A stretch of 5,023 nucleotides of DNA, taken from contig CAMLEL010000225.1 in NCBI GenBank assembly GCA_946478935.1, positions 1-5,023 of the forward strand, given 5' to 3'. The notes beneath the pieces were generated by a model, which saw nothing but the letters and a program-made list of their open reading frames with translations, made no database searches and was not told the origin of the DNA. Numbering within the stretch: the first letter of the stretch is position 1; each line of letters starts with the position of its first letter. This document shows positions 1-5,023 of this stretch, piece after piece. A program made the translations under genes and the position numbers. This DNA is from an uncultured Armatimonadota bacterium. GTDB taxonomy: Bacteria > Armatimonadota > Fimbriimonadia > Fimbriimonadales > Fimbriimonadaceae.

Positions 1-225
1 GAATTAGCCAAAGTCCAAGAGTTGCGGAATCCGAATCGATGGCAGGTCCTCGATGTGCCACAGATCGACGAGGAGCCCGTTAACAAGAGCCTCGCTAAGA
101 ATGGTGTACTGGCAGGACTTTTGGGATTGGTCCTTGGGCTCCTGGCTGCGCTAATTGCTGACTCAGGCCGGCCAAAAGTGCCGACGGCCACTCAGTCCAC
201 TGACGAATTGAAAAAGGCGGCCTGA
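1..225 (+). CDS. Wzz-type polysaccharide chain-length regulator, C-terminal fragment
   Basis: This is the last 74 codons of a gene that begins before the window; the reading frame is open from base 1 and ends with TGA at 223-225. The fragment has a periplasmic-side stretch with the proline-bearing segment WQVLDVPQIDEEPVN (about residues 14-28 of the fragment), then a Gly/Leu/Ala-rich membrane helix (about residues 34-54), then a charged tail of about 20 residues. A VIDxPxxPxxPxxP-like segment just before the second transmembrane helix is the hallmark of the polysaccharide co-polymerase (Wzz) family, which sets glycan chain length with Wzy. The short tail shows that no tyrosine kinase domain is fused, unlike Wzc-type proteins. 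The gene is followed after one base by the flippase, as expected in such a locus. An ATG-started reading is absent here because the true start is upstream. The family call is inferred from this C-terminal portion only. Confidence 0.75.
   Translation, partial: ELAKVQELRNPNRWQVLDVPQIDEEPVNKSLAKNGVLAGLLGLVLGLLAALIADSGRPKVPTATQSTDELKKAA
214..217 (+). promoter_or_regulatory. weak ribosome binding site for the flippase gene
   Basis: AAGG (continuing as CGG) lies in the last codons of the wzz-like gene, 9 bases before the TTG at 227. It is the only Shine-Dalgarno-like sequence at a workable distance. It favours TTG 227 over the in-frame GTG at 236, which would be 18 bases away. The match is short, so initiation probably also relies on ribosomes finishing the upstream gene. 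Confidence 0.4.
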
Positions 226-226
226 C

Positions 227-1720
227 TTGTCAAGTGTGAGCCGCCGGAAAGCTGCGATCGGTACGTTCGTCGGATCAGGAGGAAACTCTCTGATCGCGGC
301 GATCCAGTCGATCGCTTTGCTTCCGATGTATCTTGGCGCCGCCGGGGTTGAATCGTATGGACTCTGGTTGGCCACGGGAGAAATCCTGTTGTGGCTGGTG
401 GCATTTGACTGTGGAATTCCCACCGTCATGATTCAGCGAATCAGCGCCGCGTTGGCAGATCGACGCGAATCGGAGATCGGGCAGATGTTCGCCAGCGCAC
501 TTGCGATCCTTGCAATCGTGGCCACTGTTCTGGGAGTTGGTGCAGCAGTTTCCGCTTCCTACATCGTTCAGTCGCTTGCCGGGAGGCCGCATCCTGAACT
601 GGTTCTAAGTCTTCAGATTGCGGCAGGCGCCACGGCGCTCGTCATCATTGGCTACGGATTCCAGGGACTTGCCCGTGCCTTACAGCGCACTTGGGCGCTT
701 AACATCTGCTCGATGGCTTCCACCTTGCTTGGCTTTGTCGTGACTTATATCCTTCTCAAATCCGGCTTTGGGCTGCCTTCCATCGCCTGCGGATTGGCAG
801 TTCGGAGCAGTGGATCCGTCCTTGCCGGGATTGTCCTTTGGGCCTTTGCTCCAGGATTTGCCATGGCAAGGGCAGGTTTCCGACCGTGTAAGCGCTACGT
901 CAGTGACTACGCACGCGAGATGCCAGCGTTGCTGACTTCGGGCATTGCCTACGCTTTGATGAACAACAGCCAAGTGTTCATTGCCAACCTGTTTTTGGGT
1001 CCGAAGGTAGCAGTGTTAATCAGCGTTTCGCGAAAGCTGGCTGAGTTCGCAAAGTCGATCTTGGATATGTCTACCTATGCAACCGAGGCGGGTCTGGGGC
1101 ACCTGTTTGCCACGAAAGCGGTGGACCGGACACGCCATGTTCTGAAAGAGTTGGAAGATCGCTTCCTTGCCCTGACCGGAATCATGATGGGCGGGTATCT
1201 CGCCATAAACGCTACGTTCGTCCCACTGTGGACGGCCGGCGCATTTCAACCGTCCATCGCGCTGACGGCGGCAATAGCTATTGGAACTTCCTCTGCAGCA
1301 TGGTGCTATGCAGGCATTTCAAGACTCAGGGCGAATGGCCGATTCCGCACGGCATCCGGTCTATTGTTAGCTGACTGCGCGGCAAGAGTCGCGCTCATCA
1401 ACCTGGGCGCCGGGATTGGAAATGAATTCTGGCTGGTGTGCGGTTCGATCTTGCCACCGATCATTTGCGGAACCATTGCACGCCGAAAACTCAGCGCCAT
1501 CAGTGGCCAAGTGGCGTTTGAAAGCCACTCCTTTCTCGCATTCTCCGCCGCTTGGTTCGTATTGGGCGGCACCGTTTCGGCTCTGGCATCGCCGCATACC
1601 TGGTGGTCGATCGCGTTGGTTGGGCTCGCAGTCGCCGGATTTGGAACCCTGGTTGCCTTGATGTTGATCCGTCGCCCCCAAGCCTCGCAAACAATCTTGG
1701 AGGTTCCAAAAGCGGCATGA
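227..1720 (+). CDS. Wzx-type polysaccharide flippase (MOP/PST superfamily)
   Basis: This 497-residue protein is hydrophobic along its whole length, with about 12-14 predicted membrane helices. Clear ones are near residues 11-37, 43-66, 87-114, 126-146, 158-178, 186-208, 233-257, 313-336, 343-364, 377-396, 436-453 and 460-481. Short loops rich in Arg and Lys lie between them (for example 68-82, 217-231 and 366-374). Length and topology fit the polysaccharide transporter branch of the MOP superfamily, which flips undecaprenyl-linked oligosaccharides from the cytoplasmic to the outer face of the inner membrane. The N-terminal segment GTFVGSGGNSLIAAIQ, followed by LPMYLGAAGVESYGLWLA, resembles the first two helices of Wzx proteins. 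The start is TTG at 227, one base after the wzz stop; GTG at 236 is the alternative and would remove only three residues. The 3' end overlaps the polymerase start by 4 bases. The function is inferred from topology and neighbours; the substrate is unknown. Confidence 0.83.
   Translation: MSSVSRRKAAIGTFVGSGGNSLIAAIQSIALLPMYLGAAGVESYGLWLATGEILLWLVAFDCGIPTVMIQRISAALADRRESEIGQMFASALAILAIVATVLGVGAAVSASYIVQSLAGRPHPELVLSLQIAAGATALVIIGYGFQGLARALQRTWALNICSMASTLLGFVVTYILLKSGFGLPSIACGLAVRSSGSVLAGIVLWAFAPGFAMARAGFRPCKRYVSDYAREMPALLTSGIAYALMNNSQVFIANLFLGPKVAVLISVSRKLAEFAKSILDMSTYATEAGLGHLFATKAVDRTRHVLKELEDRFLALTGIMMGGYLAINATFVPLWTAGAFQPSIALTAAIAIGTSSAAWCYAGISRLRANGRFRTASGLLLADCAARVALINLGAGIGNEFWLVCGSILPPIICGTIARRKLSAISGQVAFESHSFLAFSAAWFVLGGTVSALASPHTWWSIALVGLAVAGFGTLVALMLIRRPQASQTILEVPKAA
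273..295 (+). other. hairpin with GAAA tetraloop inside the start of the flippase gene
   Basis: GATCAG (273-278) plus GAG (279-281) pairs with CTC (286-288) plus CTGATC (290-295). This gives nine Watson-Crick pairs with one bulged T (289) and a GAAA loop (282-285), a GNRA-type tetraloop. The left arm contains AGGAGG (277-282), an excellent Shine-Dalgarno match, but no convincing start codon follows it in the flippase frame. The structure begins 46 bases after the TTG start. It is seen in the sequence; any regulatory role is inference, and chance is possible. Confidence 0.35.
1697..1709 (+). promoter_or_regulatory. ribosome binding site of the polymerase gene within a small hairpin
   Basis: GGAGG at 1699-1703 is a strong Shine-Dalgarno sequence, 13 bases before the ATG at 1717, which is slightly long. 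It sits in a short inverted repeat, TTGGA (1697-1701) with TCCAA (1705-1709) and a 3-base loop, so part of it may be paired in the mRNA. A ribosome terminating on the flippase gene at 1718-1720 would open this structure, which fits translational coupling. The strong site supports ATG 1717 as the start. Confidence 0.5.
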
Positions 1721-3051
1721 GCATCGTTCTGCCTGGAACTCAAATTGCCGAGTCGGCGATCGTTCAAGTGTCGTACATGCGACGGCTGGCGCCGATGATC
1801 CTATTACAGGCCTTTCTGTGGGCAACCTTGGCGCTTTTTGCGTTCGGACCCTGGCAATGGCCGATGCGGAATCCACAAGGGCTATTCGGTTTTGTTGCCC
1901 TTTGTCATGGAAGCCTGTTCCTGGGATACCTCCTGGTCGCTCACACTCGGCCAACCGCCTCCCCATTTGCTTCCCAACCCGCACGGTTGATTCGCGCTGG
2001 CCTCATCTGCGGCATCTTGGTCATACCGATTACCAGCTATGCGCGGACAGGACGATTCATACCAGATATCGTCGGCAGTCTGTTAAACCCGGGCCAAGCT
2101 TACATGGAGGCTCATGAGTATGCAGCCCACAATACGAACGCCGGGGCTTATCTGCGGATTCTTCTGAGCGCGCTTCTGGTCATCGCCTTTCCGCTTGCCG
2201 TTTACTATTGGGGCCGCATTTCTCGCCCGATGAAGTTCGGAGTTATCGGTATGGCCATGGTAACCGTGATCATGTGCGTAGCTACAGGGCAGCGCCGAGA
2301 CATCGCCGATCTCCTGGTCACCTTGCCACTGATTCTGCTCGCTGGTCACTGGGCGAAAGTCACCGTACTATCCCGACGGGTCGTTCGCAACCTGGTCGTG
2401 GGCTTGCTCGCAGCCTTCGCGCTCTTCCTCGCATATTTCAGCTATTCGCACATCAGCCGAGTCGGATCAGATACGGCGACCTTTGCAGTGAATCCTGCCA
2501 CTCAACAGCACCCTGACCGGTCCAATTGGCTACTTTCAGCGATTCCCGTGGAAGCCCAACCAGGGTTCCTCGCTTTCGCGGGCTACCTGACTACTGGCTA
2601 CTACGGTCTGAGCCTGAGTCTGGACAGGGAGCATGAGCCCATGTATGGCTTCGGGCACAGCATGTTTTTAACCCGGAACTTCGCACGATTCTCGAACGAT
2701 GATTCGTTTGAGCAGCGATCGCTTCCGTACATCATTTCAGAGAAAGATGGATTCAAGTATCCAGTGTACTGGTGCACGGCCTACCCGTACTTTTTGAACG
2801 ATTTTGGAGTCTGGGGAACGGCCCTGGTTATGCTTGGCTTGGGCGCATTACTGGCACTCACCTGGTCTGACATGCTTGGCGGACGAAGTCCTTACGCCGT
2901 CGTGATGTTTTGGATGCTGACCGTCCTCATTTTTTACTTACCTGCGACCAATCGCATGCTTCAAGACGGCGAAGGTGTTTTCGCCTTTTACATCTGGGTC
3001 ATTACGTACTTACGTGGCCGGCGCGCTCTCGCGCCGAAGGGGAAACCATGA
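1717..3051 (+). CDS. Wzy-type oligosaccharide repeat-unit polymerase (putative)
   Basis: This 444-residue multi-pass membrane protein has helices at roughly residues 24-45, 55-76, 91-108, 146-166, 173-189, 196-212, 225-244, 363-384, 392-410 and 419-433. A large hydrophilic loop (about 245-362) lies before the last three. This layout, about ten helices with one long periplasmic loop, is typical of Wzy polymerases, which join flipped repeat units outside the membrane. Supporting sequence features are TGQRRDIADLLVTLPL (190-205) on one helix flank, YLTTGYYGLSLSL then YGFGHS (290-315) in the loop, and WCTAYPYFLNDFGVWGTAL (352-370) leading into the next helix. These resemble blocks in O-antigen/capsule polymerases; the resemblance is from memory, not a search. 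The start is ATG 1717, overlapping the flippase stop as ATGA and preceded by GGAGG. The frame stays open upstream to a GTG at 1552, but that would lie deep inside the flippase gene. ATG 1777 is a weaker alternative. Wzy proteins diverge fast, so the call rests on topology and context. Confidence 0.75.
   Translation: MSIVLPGTQIAESAIVQVSYMRRLAPMILLQAFLWATLALFAFGPWQWPMRNPQGLFGFVALCHGSLFLGYLLVAHTRPTASPFASQPARLIRAGLICGILVIPITSYARTGRFIPDIVGSLLNPGQAYMEAHEYAAHNTNAGAYLRILLSALLVIAFPLAVYYWGRISRPMKFGVIGMAMVTVIMCVATGQRRDIADLLVTLPLILLAGHWAKVTVLSRRVVRNLVVGLLAAFALFLAYFSYSHISRVGSDTATFAVNPATQQHPDRSNWLLSAIPVEAQPGFLAFAGYLTTGYYGLSLSLDREHEPMYGFGHSMFLTRNFARFSNDDSFEQRSLPYIISEKDGFKYPVYWCTAYPYFLNDFGVWGTALVMLGLGALLALTWSDMLGGRSPYAVVMFWMLTVLIFYLPATNRMLQDGEGVFAFYIWVITYLRGRRALAPKGKP
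3019..3036 (+). other. GC-only hairpin directly upstream of a ribosome binding site
   Basis: CGGCGCG (3019-3025) pairs perfectly with CGCGCCG (3030-3036) around a CTCT loop, giving seven G-C pairs. It lies in the last codons of the polymerase gene and abuts the Shine-Dalgarno sequence of the next gene (3037-3042). No T-run follows, so it is not an intrinsic terminator. It could affect ribosome access or mRNA stability; this is inference. Confidence 0.4.
3037..3042 (+). promoter_or_regulatory. ribosome binding site for the first glycosyltransferase
   Basis: AAGGGG lies five bases before ATG 3048. It identifies ATG 3048 as the start, rather than the in-frame GTG at 2910 inside the polymerase gene. 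Confidence 0.6.
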
Positions 3052-4256
3052 AGAACTCATCGATCGTTTACTTTGGCGCCTTTGCGCCAGATCGGCCGGA
3101 CTACAAAACGCCGGCTTCCAGCACAGCAGCAAACCTGTTCCAACTGAACTTTCTGTCAGCTTTTCGTCGGTCGGGATTACCCATGGCCGACGTGTTCAGT
3201 TACCTTCCGATGCCGTCATTTCCAAGGCATCCACAGCTCTTCTTCACCGGCGGTCGTGAGCGACTGGCAGATGGTACTCAGGTTCGGTTTCTGCCGTTCC
3301 TGAATTTGGGGCCGCTCAAAATTCTAACGCTCGGAATTGCCAGCTTCTTCCAGACTCTCGGCTGGGGTTTCCGTCACCGGAAATCTGAAAGGCGCATCGC
3401 GATTGCATACAACTTGAATGCTCCGCCTGCATGGCCCATCTGGCTGGGCTGCAAGCTCACGAGAACAGAGTTCGTACCCTTCATCGGGGATATCTATGTT
3501 CCCGGCGAAGTGATCCCCAATGGGTGGCTCAGGCGTTTGGAGTTTGAGGCACAAAAGAGAATCATTCCCAAAGTGGACGGGCTCTTGGTGGCGAACAAGG
3601 CCATCGTAAACGACTTTGCTGAGGGTCGGGAGTCACTGGTGATGGAAGGTGGCGTCCCAGAGAGCTTCGTTCGAAAGTTTGAATCCAAACCAGAGCGATC
3701 CAAAGAAGAGTTTCACGTGGTCTTCGCGGGCCAACTCAGTGAGCTCAATGGCGTGGAACTGCTTCTTGAGGCGATCAAGCTGATCCAGTCTCCAAAGTTC
3801 CGATTCACTATTGCCGGCGCCGGTGCGCTCAAGGATATGGTGAAGCACGCGGCAAGATTGGATTCTCGCGTTTGCTATGCGGGCTTGCTTCCGCACCGTG
3901 ATTTGGAAGACCTTTATCGCACTGCCGATTTGGTCCTGAGCCTGCGACGTACCGATAACCGGACGCATCGATATGTCTTTCCTTCCAAAGTGATCGAATG
4001 TTTGGCGACCGGCGTTCCATTGCTGACCACTTGCACCGGTCACGCGGAAACGGAGTTCGGTGAGTTCGCGATTCTCTTGCGAGAGGAATGCCCGAATGCG
4101 GTAGCTCGCGCGATACAAGAAGTCGCTTGCTGGCCTGAAACCAAGCGTGCTGAATTGGGATCCCGTGCCCAAGAATACGTGTTGGAGCACCGAACTTGGG
4201 AGTCCAACATCGTTCGACTGGAAGAATATCTGCGACGTGAGGAAAGTGCGGCGTGA
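3048..4256 (+). CDS. GT4-type glycosyltransferase (GT-B fold)
   Basis: This 402-residue soluble protein has the length of a two-domain GT-B glycosyltransferase. The N-terminal, acceptor-side domain (about 1-200) begins with a beta-strand SIVYFGAF and includes DGLLVANKAIVNDF (177-190) and GGVP (201-204). The C-terminal nucleotide-sugar domain (about 222-360) shows FHVVFAGQLSELNGVELLLEA (222-242), FTIAGAGAL (253-261), VCYAGLLPHRDLEDLYRTADLVL (275-297) and YVFPSKVIECLATGVPLLTT (309-328). That order is characteristic of GT4 (Glycos_transf_1). Glu317 matches the second Glu of the family's E-x7-E motif; the first position is Tyr309. The protein would add a sugar from a nucleotide donor to the lipid-linked repeat unit at the cytoplasmic face. 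Donor, acceptor and linkage cannot be read from sequence. The start overlaps the polymerase stop as ATGA, and the stop overlaps the next gene, so the gene is co-translated with both neighbours. Confidence 0.85.
   Translation: MKNSSIVYFGAFAPDRPDYKTPASSTAANLFQLNFLSAFRRSGLPMADVFSYLPMPSFPRHPQLFFTGGRERLADGTQVRFLPFLNLGPLKILTLGIASFFQTLGWGFRHRKSERRIAIAYNLNAPPAWPIWLGCKLTRTEFVPFIGDIYVPGEVIPNGWLRRLEFEAQKRIIPKVDGLLVANKAIVNDFAEGRESLVMEGGVPESFVRKFESKPERSKEEFHVVFAGQLSELNGVELLLEAIKLIQSPKFRFTIAGAGALKDMVKHAARLDSRVCYAGLLPHRDLEDLYRTADLVLSLRRTDNRTHRYVFPSKVIECLATGVPLLTTCTGHAETEFGEFAILLREECPNAVARAIQEVACWPETKRAELGSRAQEYVLEHRTWESNIVRLEEYLRREESAA
3072..3091 (+). other. hairpin just inside the first glycosyltransferase gene
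   Basis: TGGCGC (3074-3079) pairs with GCGCCA (3084-3089) around a CTTT loop. One G-T wobble (3073/3090) and one further pair (3072/3091) extend the stem. It lies 24 bases after the start codon. Its arms are also complementary to the arms of the hairpin at 3019-3036. No function is known, and the pairing may be incidental to coding. Confidence 0.3.
4239..4242 (+). promoter_or_regulatory. ribosome binding site for the second glycosyltransferase
   Basis: GAGG (followed by AAA) lies ten bases before GTG 4253, within the final codons of the first glycosyltransferase. It supports the GTG start, which overlaps the upstream stop as GTGA. Confidence 0.5.
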
Positions 4257-5023
4257 GCAAGCTCAGGGTTCTTATTTTCGTGGACTACTACTTGCCAGGC
4301 TACAAGGGCGGGGGACCCATCGCTTCAGTCAGCCGCATTGTTCAATCACTCCGTGCCAAACATGATCTGAGAATTGTCACGCGAGATCGAGATTTGGGTG
4401 ACTTAGAGTCGTACCCCGGAATCCATCCGAACAAGTGGAATGACTTTGACGGTGTGCCCGTTTACTACACGGCACCGGAGATCAACCTGCGACGAGACCT
4501 CGAACATATGGTGCTAGATGTCGATCCCGATCTAATCTATCTCAACAGCTACTTTTCAGGAATGAGCAGGGCTATCCTCATGCTTGGAAGGGCTGGAAAA
4601 CTCGGTGGAGCCAAGATTGCCTTGGCGCCACGCGGAGAGTTTTCGGCAGGAGCCCTTGCGCTGAAGCGCGTGAAGAAGGCCGTGTATATCAAACTCGCGC
4701 AAGCGTTGGGCCTTGCGGACAATGTGGTTTGGCACGTCTCGTCGGTGCACGAGGGTGCAGATGTTCGCCGGACGATCTCCAAAGTGTCTCGAACAATCAT
4801 CGAAGCCCCACCTGTCCTTGGTGGCCAGTGCGATGCCGCCCACATACTTAAGGGTTCCGGAACCGCAGACTTCGCGTGGCTTTCCCGAGTCTCACCCAAA
4901 AAGAATCTTATCGGAGCCATCGAGATGCTAGGCAAGCTCAATAGACCGGCAACATTCACGATTTACGGCCCGATCGAAGATTTGCAATATTGGGAAGCGT
5001 GTCAGGCGCAGATCCAGGCGCTG
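4253..5023 (+). CDS. GT4-type glycosyltransferase, N-terminal part (runs off the window)
   Basis: The frame from GTG 4253 stays open to the last base, giving 257 codons of a protein that probably has about 380-420 residues in full. The N-terminus MSKLRVLIFVDYYLPGYKGGGP has the first beta-strand and the glycine-rich loop (residues 16-21) of GT-B enzymes. It is followed by an amphipathic helix (24-35), PDLIYLNSY (92-100), a strand ending APRGEFSAGALALK (125-138), and WHVSSVHEGADVRRTI (160-175). The second domain begins with WLSRVSPKKNLIGAIEML (209-226), the SRxxxKKN donor-domain block of GT4 enzymes, then FTIYGP (235-240). The distal donor-binding E-x7-E region lies beyond the window, so catalytic completeness cannot be judged. 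The gene starts on the previous stop codon (GTGA) and is the second sugar transferase of the repeat-unit assembly set. Sugar specificity is unknown. Confidence 0.85.
   Translation, partial: MSKLRVLIFVDYYLPGYKGGGPIASVSRIVQSLRAKHDLRIVTRDRDLGDLESYPGIHPNKWNDFDGVPVYYTAPEINLRRDLEHMVLDVDPDLIYLNSYFSGMSRAILMLGRAGKLGGAKIALAPRGEFSAGALALKRVKKAVYIKLAQALGLADNVVWHVSSVHEGADVRRTISKVSRTIIEAPPVLGGQCDAAHILKGSGTADFAWLSRVSPKKNLIGAIEMLGKLNRPATFTIYGPIEDLQYWEACQAQIQAL

Noticed and set aside
326..328. Internal ATG in the flippase downstream of AGGAGG as an alternative start
   Set aside because: The spacing from AGGAGG is far too long (over 40 bases), and starting here would delete the first membrane helix.
1552..1716. 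Upstream extension of the polymerase frame to a GTG start
   Set aside because: It would overlap the flippase by about 170 bases, and the encoded residues are Arg/Trp/Pro-rich and non-membrane. ATG 1717 has GGAGG and the typical 4-base overlap.
1367..1984. 205-codon open frame on the - strand
   Set aside because: It lies antisense across the flippase/polymerase junction, has a composition unlike a folded protein (many Arg, Gln, Pro and Cys), and both sense genes are well supported.
3019..3036. Intrinsic terminator after the polymerase gene
   Set aside because: The stem is GC-rich, but it is followed by AAGGGGAAACC and not a T-run, and the next gene overlaps the stop codon.
2910..3047. Upstream extension of the first glycosyltransferase to a GTG start
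   Set aside because: The added residues are His/Arg/Cys-rich shadow of the polymerase C-terminus. ATG 3048 has AAGGGG at ideal spacing and starts directly with a GT-B beta-strand.
3633..4190. 185-codon open frame on the - strand
   Set aside because: It is antisense to the conserved donor-binding domain of the first glycosyltransferase and has no recognisable motif or ribosome site.
4254..4265. Palindrome TGAGC-AA-GCTCA over the second glycosyltransferase start
   Set aside because: The central gap is only two bases, leaving at most a four-pair stem with a 4-base loop. This is too weak to call as a structure.
4549..4959. 136-codon open frame on the - strand
   Set aside because: It is antisense to the second glycosyltransferase, whose sense frame shows GT4 motifs throughout and continues past the window.

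Overview
The window is a slice of a bacterial surface or exopolysaccharide biosynthesis locus of the Wzx/Wzy-dependent type. All recognisable genes lie on the + strand and are packed end to end. The order is: the C-terminal end of a Wzz-type chain-length regulator (1-225), a Wzx-type flippase (227-1720), a Wzy-type polymerase (1717-3051), a GT4-type glycosyltransferase (3048-4256) and the N-terminal 257 codons of a second GT4-type glycosyltransferase that runs off the right edge (4253-5023). Both end genes are cut by the window.

The genes fit one pathway. Cytoplasmic glycosyltransferases, including the two seen here, build a lipid-linked oligosaccharide on the inner face of the membrane. Wzx flips it across, Wzy joins the units on the outer face, and the Wzz-like protein sets chain length. 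The initiating sugar-phosphate transferase, sugar-nucleotide enzymes and export proteins are not in the window and are presumably nearby. The sugar repeat cannot be deduced from what is present.

The junctions indicate a single operon with translational coupling: a 1-nt gap between wzz and wzx, then three successive 4-nt stop/start overlaps (ATGA, ATGA, GTGA). No stretch of 300 bases lacks a gene, and there is no sign of a promoter, terminator, tRNA, mobile element or CRISPR array. A few compact inverted repeats lie at or just inside gene starts. They are the only structure not explained by the coding sequences, and they are recorded as low-to-moderate interest candidates.

The organism cannot be named. 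Base composition is moderately GC-rich by eye and GATC is frequent. The Wzz tail ends shortly after its last membrane helix with no fused tyrosine kinase, which fits the stand-alone form common in Gram-negative (diderm) bacteria, but this is weak evidence. I did not find a convincing undescribed biological system. The most open biological question is the chemistry of the glycan made by this divergent polymerase and these glycosyltransferases.
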